Assembly: GCF_051401765.1 (NCBI RefSeq)
Contig: NW_027480533.1
Location: forward strand, 806,001 to 870,000
DNA length: 64,000 bases
Source of the DNA: Calliopsis andreniformis
Lineage: Eukaryota; Arthropoda; Insecta; Hymenoptera; Andrenidae
Direction: 5' to 3'
The translations under genes and the position numbers were made by a program. Shown one piece after another: positions 11,239 to 23,884 of this stretch. The notes under the pieces were generated by a model. That model saw only the letters and a list, made by a program, of their open reading frames with translations. It was not told where the DNA came from and made no database searches. Position 1 is the first letter of the stretch. Each line of letters begins with the position of its first letter.

Positions 11239-11599
11239 CCTCAATGTTCAATCCTCAATCCTCAATTCTCAATCTTCGATCCACAATACTGAATCTTCAA
11301 TCCTCAATCCTCAATCCTCAATCCTCAATCCTCACTCCTCATTCTTCAAACCTCAATACCCAATCCTGAATCTTCAATCCTCAATCCTCAATCCTCAATC
11401 CTCAATCCTCAATCCTCAATCCTCAATCCTCAGACGACAAACATCAATATTCAACCCTCAGTCCTCGTCCACAATCCACAAACCTCAATCCTCAATCCTC
11501 AGTCTTCAATCATCAATACTCAATCTTCAATTCTCAATCCTCAATCCTCAATCCTCAATCCTCAATCCTCAATATTCAACACACAACCGTCAACCATCA

Positions 11600-11815
11600 A
11601 TCCTCAATACTCAACCATCAATCCTCAATTCTCAATGCTCAATAGAATATCCTGAATTCTCATGTTTCAATACTCAATCCACAAAATTCAATAATCAAAT
11701 CTCAAACCTCAAACATCAATTCTAAACACTCAATCCTCAATACTCAGTCCTCTCTCTTCAATCCTCCATCCTCAATCCTCAATCCTCAAGCGTCAACCCT
11801 CAATCCTCAATCTTC
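11600..11815. repeat. Long module B form, copy 1
   Basis: It starts like module B (AGAATATCCTGAATTCTC near 11,644) but continues with CATGTTTC, then CCACAAAATTC and a module A-like tail ending at ACTCAGTCC near 11,750. This shows that B is a diverged A. The right arm of the hairpin is absent. Downstream are CCTCTCTCTTC and CTCAAGCGTC. The only related sequence seen is at 62,164-62,375, about 50 kb away. Confidence 0.8.
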
Positions 11816-11825
11816 AATCCTCAAT

Positions 11826-12028
11826 CCTCAGTCCTCAAACCTCAATTCTGAATCCTCAATCCTGAATCCTCAATCTTCAGCCCTCAGTCCTCAACAATCA
11901 GTTGTCATTCCTCAGTCCTCGATAGAATATCCTCAGTTCACGGCTTTCAATACTCAATACTCAATCTGCAATCGTCCAACCAGTATCCACAAACATCAAT
12001 TTACATCACTCAACCCTCAGCACTCAGT
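11826..12028. repeat. Module A, CGGC subtype
   Basis: TCACGGCTTTC at the core, CGTCCAACC in unit 22 and CTCAGCACTC at the end; closest to the truncated copy at 8,788. Confidence 0.88.
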
Positions 12029-12104
12029 CCTCGATATTCAATCCTCAATCCTCAATTCTCAATCCTCAACCCTCAATGCTCAATCCTCAATCCTCAATCC
12101 TCAA

Positions 12105-12970
12105 CCCTCAACCTTCAATCCTCAATACTCAATCTGCAATCCTCAATCCTCAATCCTCAATCCTCAATCCTCAATCCTCAATCTTCAATCCTCAATCCTC
12201 AATCCTCAATCCTCAATCCTCAGTCTTTAATCCTCAATAATCAATCTTCAATCCCCAATACTCAGTCCTCAATCCTCAATCCTCAATCTTCAATCCTCAA
12301 TACTCAATCTTCAATCCTCAATACTCAATACTCAATCCTCAATCCACATTCTTCAATCCTCATTTTTCAATCCTCAATGCCCAATCCTCAATCTTCAATC
12401 CTGCATCCTCAATCATCAGTTCGCAATCCACAATCCTCAATCCTCAGATCTCAGGCATCAATACTCAACCCTCAGTCCTCGTCCTCAACCAACAACCCGC
12501 AATCCTCAATCCTCAATCTTCATTCATCAATATTCAACCTTCAATCCTCAATCCTCATTCGTCAATCCTCAATCCTCAATCCTCAATGTTCAGTCCTCAA
12601 CTCCCAATCCTCAATCCTCTATATTCAATCATCAATACTCAACCTTCAATCCTCAATCCTCAATCTTCAATCCTCAATCCTCAATTCTCACTCCTCAATC
12701 TTCAATCCTCAATCCTCAATTCTCACTCCTCAATACTCAATCCTCAATCGTCAATCATCAATCCCCAAACCTCAATCTTCAAACCTCAATCCTCAATCCT
12801 CAGTCCTCAATCCTCAATCTTCAATCCTCAATACTCAATCTTCAATCCTCAATCCTCAATCCTCAATCCTCAATCCTCAATGCTCAATCCTCAATCTTCC
12901 ATCCTCAATACTCAATCTTCAATCCTCAATCCTCAATCCTCAATCCTCAATCCTCAATGCTCAATTCTCA
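12105..12970. repeat. HOR block R3, copy 2
   Basis: Partner of 4,090-4,960. It differs by scattered substitutions such as ATCATCAGTTCGC near 12,412 and CTCTATATTC near 12,618, more than are seen between the Z or F copies further right, which suggests an older duplication. Confidence 0.83.
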
Positions 12971-12998
12971 ATCCTCAAACCTCAATCCTCAATCCTCA

Positions 12999-13300
12999 AT
13001 GCTCAATCCTCAATCCTCAATCTTCAATCATCAATACTCAACCTTCAATCCTCAATCCTCAATCCTCAACCCTCAGACCTCATCGTCAATCCTCAATTCT
13101 CAATCCTCAATCCTCAATCTTGAGTCCTCAATACTCAATGTGCAGTCCTCAGTCCTCAGTCCTCAAACCTCAATTCTGAATCCTCAATACTCAATCTTCA
13201 ATCCCCAATCCTCAGTCCTCAATACTCAACCATCAATGCTCAATTCTCAATACTCAATAGAATATCCTGAATTCTCTGGATTCTATAATCAAACCTCAAT
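12999..13300. repeat. Module B-containing block, copy 3
   Basis: Closest to the 9,297 copy: both have the CTCTGG hairpin variant. It is then followed by the same AACCCTCAGCCCTCATCC string as the 2,500 and 6,245 blocks, so it combines features of both. Confidence 0.85.
13257..13286. repeat. Module B hairpin (one mismatch)
   Basis: Carries the same TCTGG substitution as the 9,555 element, so these two share descent apart from the 2,541/6,286 pair. Confidence 0.75.
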
Positions 13301-13424
13301 CCTCAACCCTCAGCCCTCATCCTCCATCATCAATCCTCAATCCTCAATCCCCAATCATCAAACCTCAATACTCAATCTTCAATCCTCAATCCTCATTCCT
13401 CAATCCTCAATCCTCAATTCTCAA

Positions 13425-14215
13425 TCCTCAATCCTCAGTACTCAATCTTCAATCTTCAATCCTCAATACTCAATCATCAATCCTCAATTCTCACTCCTCA
13501 ATCCTCAACCCTCAATCCTCAATCCTCAATCCTGAATCCTCAATCCTCAATCCTCATTCTTCAATCCTCAATACCCAATCCTCAATCTTCAGTCCTCAAT
13601 CCTCGATCCTCAATCTTCAATCCTCAATCCTGAATCCTCAATCCTCAATCCTGATTCTTTAATCCTTAATACCCAAATCTCAATCTTCAATCCTCAATCC
13701 TCAATCCTCAATTGTCTATACTCAATCCTCAGACCTCAGTCTCAAACCTCAATCCTCAGCCCTCAGCCCTCATCCTCTATCCTCAATCCTCAACCTCAAT
13801 CCTCAATCTTCAATCCTCAATACTCAATCTTCAATCCTCAATCCTCAGTCCTCAAACTTCAATTCTGAATCCTCAATCCTGAATCCCCAATCTTCAGCCC
13901 TCAGACCTCAACAATCTGTTGTCAATACTCAATCCTCTATAGAATATCCTCAATTCACAGTTTTCAATACTCAATACTCAACCTGCAATCTTCAAATCTC
14001 TATCCACAAACATCAATTCTCAAACACTCAACCATCAACACTCAGTCCTCAATGTTCAATCCTCAATCCTCAACTCTCAATCTTCAATCCTCAATACTGA
14101 ATCTTCAATCCTCAATCCTCAATCCTCAATCCTCAATCCTCAGTCCCCAATCCTCAATTCTCAATCCTCAGTCCTCATTCTTCAATCCTCAATACCCAAT
14201 CCTCAATCTTCAATC
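13425..14215. repeat. HOR block R4, copy 1
   Basis: It matches 18,800-19,570 at offset about 5,371-5,373. Both carry the same 2-bp loss giving CTCAGTCTCAAACC (13,738 and 19,111), which the related strings at 2,167 and 26,275 lack. That makes the two copies sisters. Confidence 0.85.
13843..14045. repeat. Module A, CAGT subtype
   Basis: Unit 11 reads AATCTGT and unit 26 TCTCAAA; sister of 19,216. Confidence 0.9.
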
Positions 14216-14940
14216 CTCAATCCTCAATCCTCAATTCTCAATCCTCAATCCTCAGTCCTCAGAACTCAAACGTCAATCCTCAACCCTCAGCCCTCATCGT
14301 CAATCCTCAAACCTCAATCCTCAATCCTCAATCGTCAATCCTCAATCCTCAATCTTCAATCCTCAATACTCAATCTTCAATCCTCTATCCACAATCCTCA
14401 ATCCTCAATATTCAATCCTCAACACACAATTTTCAATACTCTATCAGCAATCATCATACCTCAATCCTCAATCCTCAGTCATCAATCCTCAATCTTCAAT
14501 ACTCAATGGTCAATCCTCAGTCCTCAATACTCAATCGTCAATACTCAGTCCTCAATCCTCAATCCTCAATCCTCGTACCTCAAACCTCAATCCTCAATCC
14601 TCAGTCCTCATTCTTCAATCCTCAATACCCAATCCTCAATCTTCAATCCTCAATCCTCAATCCTCAATTCTCAATCCTCAATCCTCAGTCCTCAGTCCTC
14701 AAACCTCAATCCTCAACCCTCAGCCCTCATCCTCAAACCTCAGTCCTCATCCTCAATTCTCAATCCTCAATCCTCATGCCACAATCCTCAACCGTCAGTC
14801 CTCGTCCTCAATCCTCAATCCTCAATACTCAATCCTCATTCCTCAAACCTCAATCCTCAATCCTCAATCCTTAATCCTCAATCTTCAATCCTCAATCAAC
14901 AGTCCTCAATCTTCAATCCTCAATGCTCAATACTCAATCC
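14175..14940. repeat. HOR block R5, copy 1
   Basis: It matches 27,930-28,680 (offset 13,755 at the CAATGGTCAATCC string, 14,503, falling to about 13,726 further on). Its right half, with CATCCTCAAACCTCAGTCC and CAACCGTCAGTCCTCGTCC, is also shared with 17,585-17,925 and 20,040-20,370. Confidence 0.82.
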
Positions 14941-15022
14941 TCAATCCTCAGTCCTCAATCCTCAATCCTCAATCCTCAATCCTCAATCCTCAATTCTCAA
15001 TCCTCAATCCTCAATCCTCAAT

Positions 15023-15225
15023 CCTCAGTCCTCAAACCTCAATTCTGAATCCTCAAGCCTGAATCCTCAATCTTCAGCCCTCAGTCCTCAACAATCAGTC
15101 GTCAATCCTCAATCCTCAATAGAATATCCTCAATTCACAGGTTTCAATGCTCAATACTCAATCTGCAATCTTCAAATCTCTATCCACAAACATCAATCCT
15201 CATCACTCAACCCTCAACACTCAGT
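15023..15225. repeat. Module A, CAGG subtype
   Basis: CTCAAGCCTGAAT in units 5-6 and AGTCGTC in units 11-12 are private. Confidence 0.9.
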
Positions 15226-16609
15226 CCCCAATCCTCAATCTTCAATCCTCAATACCCAATCCTCAATCTTCAATCCTCAATCCTCAATCCTCAATACTCA
15301 ATCCTCAATCGTCAATCCTCAATCCCCAATCCTCAATCTTCAATACTCAATCCTCAATCCACAATCCACAATCCTCAATCTTCAATCCTCAATACTCAAC
15401 CTTCAATCCTCAATCCTCAATCCTCAATCTTCAATCCTCAACCCCAATACTCAACCCTCAATCCTCAATCTTCAATCCTCAATCCTCAATCCTTAATCCT
15501 CAATCCTCATTCTTCAATCCTCAATACCCAATCCTCAATCTTCAATACTCAATCCTCAATCCTCAATTTTCAATCCTCAATCCTCAATCCTCAGACCTCA
15601 GACATCAATACTCAACCCTCAGGCCTCGTCCTCAGTCCACAACTCTCAATCCTCAATCATCAATCTTCAATCATCAATATTCAATCTTCAGTCCTCAATC
15701 CTCAATCCTCAATCCTCAATGTTCAATCCGCAATCCCCAATACTCAATCCTCAATTCTCAAACCTCAATCCTCATCCTCAATCTTCAATCCTCAATCCTC
15801 AATCCTCAGTCCTCAATGCTCATTCTTCAATCCTCAATACCCAATCCTCAATCTTCAATCCTCAATCCTCAATCCTCAACTCTCAATCCTCAATCCTCAA
15901 TCCTCAGTCCTCAAACCTCAATCCTCAACCCTCAGCCCTCATCTTCAATCCTCAATCCTCAATCCTCGATTCTCAATCTTCAATCCTCAATACTCAATAT
16001 TCAATCCTCAATCCTCAATTCTCAATCCTCAATACTCAATCCTCAATCGTCAATCCTCAATGCCCAATCCTCAATTTTCGATACTCAATCCTCAATCCTC
16101 AATCCACAATCCTCAATCTTCAATCCTGAATACACAATCATCAATCCTCAATCCTCAATCCTCAATCCTCAATCCTCAATCCTCAGTCCTCAATCCTCAA
16201 TCTTCAATCCTCAATACTCAATCTTCAATCCTCAATCCTCAATCCTCAATCCTCAATCCTCATTCTTCAATCCTCAATACCCAATCCTCAATCTTCAATA
16301 CTCAATCCTCAATCCTCAATTCTCAATCCTCAATCCTCAATCCTCAGACCTCAGACATCAATACTCAACCCTCAGTCCTCGTCCTCAATCCACAACACTC
16401 AATCCTCAATCTTCAATCTTCAATCATCAATATTCAATCTTCAGTCCTCAATCCTCAATCCTCAATCCCCAATGTTCAATCCGCAATCCCCAATACTCAA
16501 TCCTCAATCCTCAATCCTCAATCCTCAATCATCAATCCTCAATCTTCAATACTCAGTCCTCAATCCTCAATCCTCAATCCTCAATCCTCAATCATCAATC
16601 CTCAATCTT

Positions 16610-16640
16610 CAATCCTCAATGCTCAACCTTTAATCCTCAA
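16610..16640. repeat. Module H (representative copy)
   Basis: Short string AATGCTCAACCTTTAATCC. Other copies lie near 17,305, 22,678, 23,245, 26,935, 30,447, 34,080, 36,540, 37,020, 40,853, 43,370, 43,850, 46,915, 49,003, 50,475, 51,920, 52,360, 56,075, 58,155 and 62,535. The TTTAAT unit supplies TAA, so many + strand open frames end here. Confidence 0.8.
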
Positions 16641-17089
16641 TCCTCAATCCTCAATCTTCAATCCTCAGTCATCAATCCTCAATCCTCAATCCTCAATCCT
16701 CAATCCTCAATCCTCAACCCTCAACCTTCAATCCTCAATACTCAATCTTCAATCCTCAATCCCCAATCCTCAATCCTCAGTCCTCATTCTTCAATCCTCA
16801 ATACCCAATCCTCAATCTTCAATCCTCAATCCTCTAATCCTCAATTCTCAATCCTCTATCCTCAATCCTCAGACCTCAAACATCAATACTCAAAACTCAG
16901 TCCTCGTCCTGAATCCACAACACTCAATCCTCAATCCTCAACCTTCAATCATCAATATTCAATCTTCAATCCTCAATCCTCAATCCTCTATCCTCAATCC
17001 TCAATCCTCAATGTTCAATCCTCAATACCCAATCTTCAATCTTCAATCCTCGATCCTCAGTCCTCAATCCCCAATCCTCAATCCTCAAT

Positions 17090-17152
17090 CCTCAGTCCTC
17101 AAACCACAGTCCTGAATCCTCAATCCTGAATCCTCAATCTTCAGCCCTCAGT
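17090..17152. repeat. Module A, 3'-truncated (units 1-9)
   Basis: Runs from CCTCAGT through CTTCAGC and CCTCAGT, then switches to CAATGTTCAATCCGC, a string normally found after module C. Confidence 0.82.
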
Positions 17153-17449
17153 CCTCAATGTTCAATCCGCAATCCCCAATACTCAATCCTCAATCCTCAA
17201 TCCTCAATCCTCAATCATCTATTCTCAATCTTCAATCCTCAGTCCTCAATCCTCAATCCTCAATCCTCAATCCTCAATCATCAATCCTCAATCTTCAATC
17301 CTCAATGCTCAACCTTTAATCCTCAATCCTCAATCCTCAATCTTCAATCCTCAATCCTCAATCCTCAATCCTCAATCCTCAATGCTCAATCCACAATCCT
17401 CAATCCTCAATCCTCAATCTTCAATCCTCAATACTCAATCCTCTATCCT

Positions 17450-18310
17450 CAATCCTCAGACCTCAATCATCAATACTCAACCCTCAGTCCTCGTCCTGAA
17501 TCCACAACCCTCAATCCTCAATCCTCAACCTTCAATCATCAATATTCAATCTTCAATCCTCAATCCTCAATCCTCAATCCTCAAGCCTCAATCCTCATTC
17601 TTCAATCCTCAATACCCAATCCTCAATCTTCAATCCTCAATCCTCAATCCTCAATTCTCAATCCTCAATCCTCAGTCCTCAGTCCTCAAACCTCAATCCT
17701 CAACCCTCAGCCCTCGTCCTCAAACCTCAGTCCTCATCCTCAATTCTCAATCCTCAATCCTCAAGCAACAATCCTCAACCGTCAGTCCTCGTCCTCAATC
17801 CTCAATCCTCAATCCTCAATCCTCATTCCTCAAACCTCAATCCTCAATCCTCAATCCTTAATCCTCAATCTTCAATCCTCAATCAACAGTCCTCAATCTT
17901 CAATCCTCAATGCTCAATACTCAATCCCCAATCCTCAGTCCTCAATCCTCAATCCTCAATCCTCAATCCTCAATCGTCAATCCTCAATACTCAATCTTCC
18001 ATCCTCAATCCTCAATCCTCAACCTTCAATCCTCAGTACTCAATCTTCAATCCTCAATCCTCAATCCTCAATCCTCAATCCTCAATCCTCAATCCTCAAT
18101 CCTGAGTCCTCAAACCTCAATTCTGAGTCCTCAACCCTGAATCCTCTATCTTCAGCCCTCAGTCCGCAACAATCAGTTGCCAATCCTCAAACCTCAATAG
18201 AATATCCTCAATTCACAGGTTTCAATACTCAATACTCAATCTGCAATCTTCAAATCTCTATCCACAAACATCAATCCTCATCACTCAACCCTCAACACTC
18301 AGTCCCCAAT
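17450..18310. repeat. HOR block R6, copy 1
   Basis: It matches 19,900-20,750 at offset 2,447 on the left and 2,439 on the right, so at least one out-of-phase indel separates the copies. It ends in a module A with CCTGAGTCC at its start. Confidence 0.82.
18101..18303. repeat. Module A, CAGG subtype
   Basis: CCTGAGT as first unit, GTCCGCAACAATC, and GTTGCCAATCC in unit 12. Confidence 0.88.
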
Positions 18311-18799
18311 CCTCAATCTTCAATTCTCAATCCTCAATTCTCAATCCTCAATCCTCAATCCTCAATCCTCAATCTTCAATCCTCAATCCTCAGTCATCAA
18401 TCCTCAATCCTCAGTCCTCAATCCTCAAACCTCAATCCTCATCCCTCAGCCCTCATTCTCAATCCTCGATCCTCAATACTCAATCCTCAATCTTCAATCC
18501 TCAATACTCAATCTTCAATCCTCAATCCTCAATCCTCAATCCACAATCCTCAGTCCTCAATCCTCAGTCATCAATACTCAATCTTCAGTACTCAATCCTC
18601 AATCCTCAATCCTCAATCCTCAATCCTCAACCCCCAATCCTCATTCCTCAAACCTCAATCCTCAGCCCTCAGTCCTCATCCTCAGTTCTCGATTCTCAAT
18701 CCTCAGGCCTGAATCCTCAATCCTCAATCCTCATTCTTCAATCCTCAATACCCAATCCTCAATCTTCAATCCTCAATCCTCAATCCTCAATTCTCAATC

Positions 18800-19570
18800 C
18801 TCAATCCTCAGTACTCAATCCTCAATCTTCAATCCTCAATACTCAATCATCAATCCTCAATTCTCACTCCTCAATCCTCAACCCTCAATCCTCAATCCTC
18901 AATACTGAATCCTCAATCCTCAATCCTCATTCTTCAATCCTCAATACCCAATCCTCAATCTTCAGTCCTCAATCCTCAATCCTCAATCTTCAATCCTCAA
19001 TCCTGAATCCTCAATCCTCAATCCTCATTCTTCAATCCTTAATACCCAAATCTCAATCTTTAATCCTCAATCCTCAATCCTCAATTCTCTATACTCAATC
19101 CTCAGACCTCAGTCTCAAACCTCAATCCTCAGCCCTCAGCCCTCATCCTCTATCCTCAATCCTCAACCTCAATCCTCAATCTTCAATCCTCAATACTCTA
19201 TCTTCAATCCTCAATCCTCAGTCCTCAAACTTCAATTCTGAATCCTCAATCCTGAATCCTCAACCTTCAGCCCTCAGACCTCAACAATCTGTTGTCAATA
19301 CTCAATCCTCTATAGAATATCCTCAATTCACAGTTTTCAATACTCAATACTCAACCTGCAACCTTCAAGCTCTATCCACAAACATCAATTCTCATCCCTC
19401 AACCATCAACACTCAGTCCTCAATGTTCAATCCTCAATCCTCAACTCTCAATCTTCAATCCTCAATACTGAATCTTCAATCCTCAATCCTCAATCCTCAA
19501 TCCTCAATCCTCAGTCCCCAATCCTCAATCCTCAATCCTCAATCCTCATTCTTCAATCCTCAATACCCAA
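18800..19570. repeat. HOR block R4, copy 2
   Basis: Partner of 13,425-14,215. Its right half (19,216-19,790) also matches 23,269-23,845 at offset about 4,053, so the same material was copied twice with different end points. Confidence 0.85.
19216..19417. repeat. Module A, CAGT subtype, 1-bp shorter
   Basis: CTTCAAGCTCTAT lacks one base against other copies, one of the few phase breaks within the module. Confidence 0.88.
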
Positions 19571-19899
19571 TCCTCAATACTCAATCCTCAATACTCAATC
19601 CTCAATCCTCGATCATCAATCCTCAATCTTCAATCCTCATTGCTCAACCTTTAATCCTCAATCCTCAATCCACAATCTTCAATTCTCAATCCTCAATCCT
19701 CAATCCTCAATCCTCAATCCTCAATCCTCAATCCTCAATCCTCAATCCTCAATCCTCAGTCTTCAATCCTCAATACTCAATCTTCAATCCTCAATCCTCA
19801 ATCCTCAATCCTCAGTCCTCATTCTTCAATCCACAATACCCGATCCTCGATCTTCAATCCTCAATCCTCAATCCCCAATTCTCAATCCTCAATCCTCAA

Positions 19900-20750
19900 T
19901 CCTCAGACCTCAAACATCAATACTCAACCCTCAGTCCTCGTCCTGAATCCACAACCCTCAATCCTCAATCCACAACCTTCAATCATCAATATTCAATCTT
20001 CAATCCTCAATCCTCAATCCTCAATCCTCAAGCCTCAATCCTCATTCTTCAATCCTCAATACCCAATCCTCAATCTTCAATCCTCAATCCTCAATCCTCA
20101 ATTCTCAATCCTCAATCCTCAGTCCTCAGTCCTCAAACCTCAATCCTCAACCCTCAGCCCTCATCCTCAACCCTCAGTCCTCATCCTCAATTCTCAATCC
20201 TCAATCCTCAAGCCACAATCCTCAACCGTCAGTCCTCGTCCTCAATCCTCAATCCTCAATCCTCAATCCTCATTCCTCAAACCTCAATCCTCAATCCTCA
20301 ATCCTTAATGCTCAATCTTCAATCCTCAATCAACAGTCCTCAATCTTCAATCCTCAATGCTCAATACTCAATCCCCAATCCTCAGTCCTCAATCCTCATC
20401 CTCAATCCTCAATCCTCAATCTTCAATCCTCAATACTCAATCTTCAATCCTCAATCCTCAATCCTCAACCTTCAATCCTCCATACTCAATCTTCAATCCT
20501 CAATCCTCAATCCTCAATCCTCAATCCTCAATCCTCAATCCTGAGTCCTCAAACCTCAATTCTGAATCCTCAACCCTGAATCCTCAATCTTCAGCCCTCA
20601 GTCCGCAAGAATCAGTTGTCAATCCTCAATCCTCAATAGAATATCCTCAATTCACAGGTTTCAATACTCAATACTCAATCTGCAATCTTCAAATCTCTAT
20701 CCACAAATATCAATCCTCATCACTCAACCCTCAACACTCAGACCACAATC
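19900..20750. repeat. HOR block R6, copy 2
   Basis: Partner of 17,450-18,310. Its terminal module A has GTCCGCAAGAATC in place of GTCCGCAACAATC, a change also seen at 23,885. Confidence 0.82.
20540..20742. repeat. Module A, CAGG subtype
   Basis: GTCCGCAAGAATC and CCACAAATATC, both shared with 23,885. Confidence 0.9.
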
Positions 20751-20770
20751 CTCAATCTTCAATTAATAAT

Positions 20771-22617
20771 CCTCAATCCTCAATCCTCAATCCTCAATCC
20801 TCAATCCTCAATCCTCAATCTTCAATCCTCAATACTCAATCCTCAATTCTCAATCCTCAATCCTCAGTCCTCAGACCTCAAACATCAATCCTCAACCCTC
20901 AGCCCTCATCGTCAATCCTCAAACCTCAATCCTCAATCCTCAATCGTCAATCCTCAATCCTCAATCTTCAATCCTCAATACTCAATCTCCAATCCTCTAT
21001 CCTCAATATTCAATACTCAACACACAATTTTCAATACTCAATCCGCAATCATCATACCTAAATCCTCAATCCTCAGTCATCAATCCTCAATCTTCAATAC
21101 TCAATGGTCAATCCTCAGTCCTCAATACTCAATCGTCAATCCTCAATCCTCAATCCTCAATCCTCAATCCTCAGTCCGCAAACCTCAATTCTGAATACTC
21201 AACCCTGAATCCTCAATCTTCAGCCCTCAGTCCTCAACAATCAGTTGTCAATCCTCAATCCTCAATAGAATATCCTCAATTCACAGGTTTCAATACTCAA
21301 TACTCAATCTGCAATCTTCAAATCTCTATCCACAAACATCAATCCTCATCACTCAACCCTCAACACTCAGTACCCAATCCTCAATCTTCAATCCTCAATC
21401 CTCAATCCTCAATACTCAATCCTCAATCTTCAATCCTCAATACTCAATATTCAATCCTCAATCCTCAATCCTCAATCCACAATCCTCAATCCTCAGTCAT
21501 CAATACTCAATCTTCAGTACTCAATCCTCAACCCTCAATCCTCAGTCCTCACTCTTCAATCCTCAATACCCAATCCTCAATCTTCAATCCTCAATCCTCA
21601 ATCCTCAATTCTCAATCCTCTATCCTCAATCCTCAGACCTCAAACATCAATACTCAACCCTCAGTCCTCGTCCTGAATCCACAACCCTCAATCCTCAATC
21701 CTCAACCTTCAATCATCAATATTCAATCTTCAATCCTCAATCCTCAATCCTCAATCCTCAATCCTCAATCCTCAATGTTCATTCCTCAATACTCAATCTT
21801 CAATCCTCAATCCTCAATTCTCAATCCTCAATACTCAATCCTCAATCTTCAATCCTCAATCCCCAATCCTCAATCTTCAATACTCAATCCTCAATCCACA
21901 ATCCAGAATCCTCAATCTTCAATCCTCAATACTCAATCTTCAATCCTCAATCCTCAATCCTCAATCTTCAATTCTCAACCCCAATACTCAACCCTCAATC
22001 CTCAATCTTAAAATCCTCAATCCTCAATCCTCAATCCTCATTCTTCAATCCTCAATACCCAATCCTCAATCTTCAATACTCAATCCTCAATCCTCAATTC
22101 TCAATCCTCAATCCTCAATCCTCAGACCTCAGACATCAATACTCAACCCTCAGGCCTCCTCCTCAATCCACAACTCTCAATCCTCAATCATCAATCTTCA
22201 ATCATCAACATTCATTCAATCTTCAGTCCTCAATCCTCAATCCTCAATCCTCAATGTTCAATCCGCAATCCCCAATACTCAATCCTCAATTCTCAAACCT
22301 CAATCCTCAATCCTCAATCTTCAATCCTCAATCCTCAATCCTCAGTCCCCAATGCTCATTCTTCAATCCTCAATACCCAATCCTCAATCTTCAATCCTCA
22401 ATCCTCAGACCTCAGACATCAATACTCAACCCTCAGTCCTCGTCCTCAATCCACAACACTCAATCCTCAATCATCAATCTTCAATCATCAATATTCAATC
22501 TTCAGTCCTCAATCCTCAATCCTCAATCCTCAATGTTCAACCCGCAATCCCCAATACTCAATCCTCAATCCTCAATCCTCAATCCTCAATCATCAATCCT
22601 CATTCTTCAATACTCAG
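20771..22617. repeat. HOR block R1, copy 2
   Basis: It matches positions 1 to about 1,850 and diverges where copy 1 reads CAGTCCCCAATC and this copy reads CAGTCCTCAATC. The similarity to copy 3 extends further left, through the module A at 20,540 (matched at 23,885, offset about 3,345, with a shared CCGCAAGAATCAG variant). Copies 2 and 3 therefore share a longer ancestral block. A small insertion near 22,205 (AACATTCATTCAATC) is private to this copy. Confidence 0.88.
21169..21371. repeat. Module A, CAGG subtype
   Basis: Counterpart of 399-601 in R1 copy 2. Unit 1-2 reads CAGTCCGCAAACC. Confidence 0.9.
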
Positions 22618-22690
22618 TCCTCAATCCTCAATCCTCAATCCTCAATCCTCAATCATCAATCCTCAATCTTCAATCCTCAATGCCCAACCT
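22405..22690. repeat. 566-bp-spaced duplication, left copy
   Basis: From module C through CAATGTTCAACCCGC and module H. It repeats at 22,971-23,256 (offset 566), where CAACCCGC reads CATCCCGC. Confidence 0.78.
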
Positions 22691-22970
22691 TTAATCCTCA
22701 ATCCTCAATTCTCAATCTTCAATCCTCAATACTCAATATTCAATCCTCAATCCTCAATTCTCAATCCTCAATACTCAATCCTCAATCCGCAATCCACAAT
22801 CCTCAATCTTCAATCCTCAATACTCAATCTTCAATCCTCAATCCTCAATCTTCAATCCTCAATCCTCAATCCTCTATCCTCAATCATCATTCTTCAATCC
22901 TCAATACCCAATCCTCAATCTTCAATACTCAATCCTCAATCCTCAATTCTCAATCCTCAATCCTCAATCC

Positions 22971-23256
22971 TCAGACCTCAGACATCAATACTCAACCCTC
23001 AGTCCTCGTCCTCAATCCACAACACTCAATCCTCAATCATCAATCTTCAATCATCAATATTCATTCTTCAGTCCTCAATCCTCAATCCTCAATCCTCAAT
23101 GTTCATCCCGCAATCCCCAATACTCAATCCTCAATCCTCAATCCTCAATCCTCAATCATCAATCCTCAATCTTCAATACTCAGTCCTCAATCCTCAATCC
23201 TCAATCCTCAATCCTCAATCATCAATCCTCAATCTTCAATCCTCAATGCTCAACCT
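22971..23256. repeat. 566-bp-spaced duplication, right copy
   Basis: Right partner of 22,405-22,690, ending in module H and followed by the module A at 23,269. Confidence 0.78.
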
Positions 23257-23268
23257 TTAATCGTCAAT

Positions 23269-23471
23269 CCTCAGTCCTCAAACTTCAATTCTGAATCCTC
23301 AATCCTGAATCCTCAATCTTCAGCCCTCAGACCTCAACAATCAGTTGTCAATACTCAATCCTCTATAGAATATCCTCAATTCACAGTTTTCAATACTCAA
23401 CACTCAACCTGCAATCTTCAAATCTCTATCCGCAAACATCAGTTCTGATCACTCAACCATCAACACTCAGT
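23269..23471. repeat. Module A, CAGT subtype
   Basis: CTTCAAT in unit 3; CCGCAAA and AGTTCTGATC near the end are private. Confidence 0.9.
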
Positions 23472-23845
23472 CCTCAATGTTCAATCCTCAATCCTCAACT
23501 CTCAAACTTCAATCCTCAATACTGAATCTTCAATCCTCAATCCTCAATCCTCAATCCTCATTCCTCAGTCCCCAATCCTCAATCCTCAATCCTCAATCCT
23601 CATTCTTCAATCCTCAATACCCAATCCTCAATACTCAATCCTCAATCCTCAATCCTCAATCCTCAATCATCAATCCTCAATCTTCAATCTTCATTGCTCA
23701 ACCTTTAATCCTCAATCCTCAATCAACAATCTTCAATTCTCAATCCTCAATCCTCAATACTCAATCCTCAATCCTCAATCCTCAATCCTCAATCCTCAAT
23801 CCTCAATCCTCAGTCTTCAATCCTCAATACTCAATCTTCAATCCT
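23269..23845. repeat. Copy of the 19,216-19,790 block
   Basis: It starts with a module A of the CTCAAACTTC type and runs through CAACTCTC, CATTCCTCAGTCCCC, CATTGCTCAACC and TCTTCAATTCTC. Together with the R1 pair 20,540/23,885 it indicates that roughly 19.2-22.6 kb and 23.3-26 kb descend from one several-kb segment with internal losses. Confidence 0.82.
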
Positions 23846-23884
23846 CAATCCTCGTTCCTCAATCCTCAATCCTCAATCCTCAAT

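Larger units (their letters stand above)
15230..17450. repeat. Mosaic stretch joining R1- and Z-type strings
   Basis: No gene. The part 15,290-15,880 resembles 1,060-1,650 (offset about 14,232, sharing CTCAACCCCAATACTC). The part 15,895-16,340 resembles 30,925-31,340 in the Z family (offset about 15,022, sharing CAATGCCCAATCC and TTTTCGATACTC). The part 16,340-16,680 resembles the module C-to-H string of 1,635-1,950. It therefore carries material of both the left and right halves of the window. Confidence 0.75.

Noticed and set aside
15147..17129. 660-codon + strand open frame (SSILNPQ-like repeats), the longest in the window
   Set aside because: Any low-stop CCTCAAT tract is open in all three + frames. 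This frame overlaps others at 15,719 and 16,060 that encode the same kind of peptide, has no start context or codon bias of its own, and ends at the TGA of a truncated module A.
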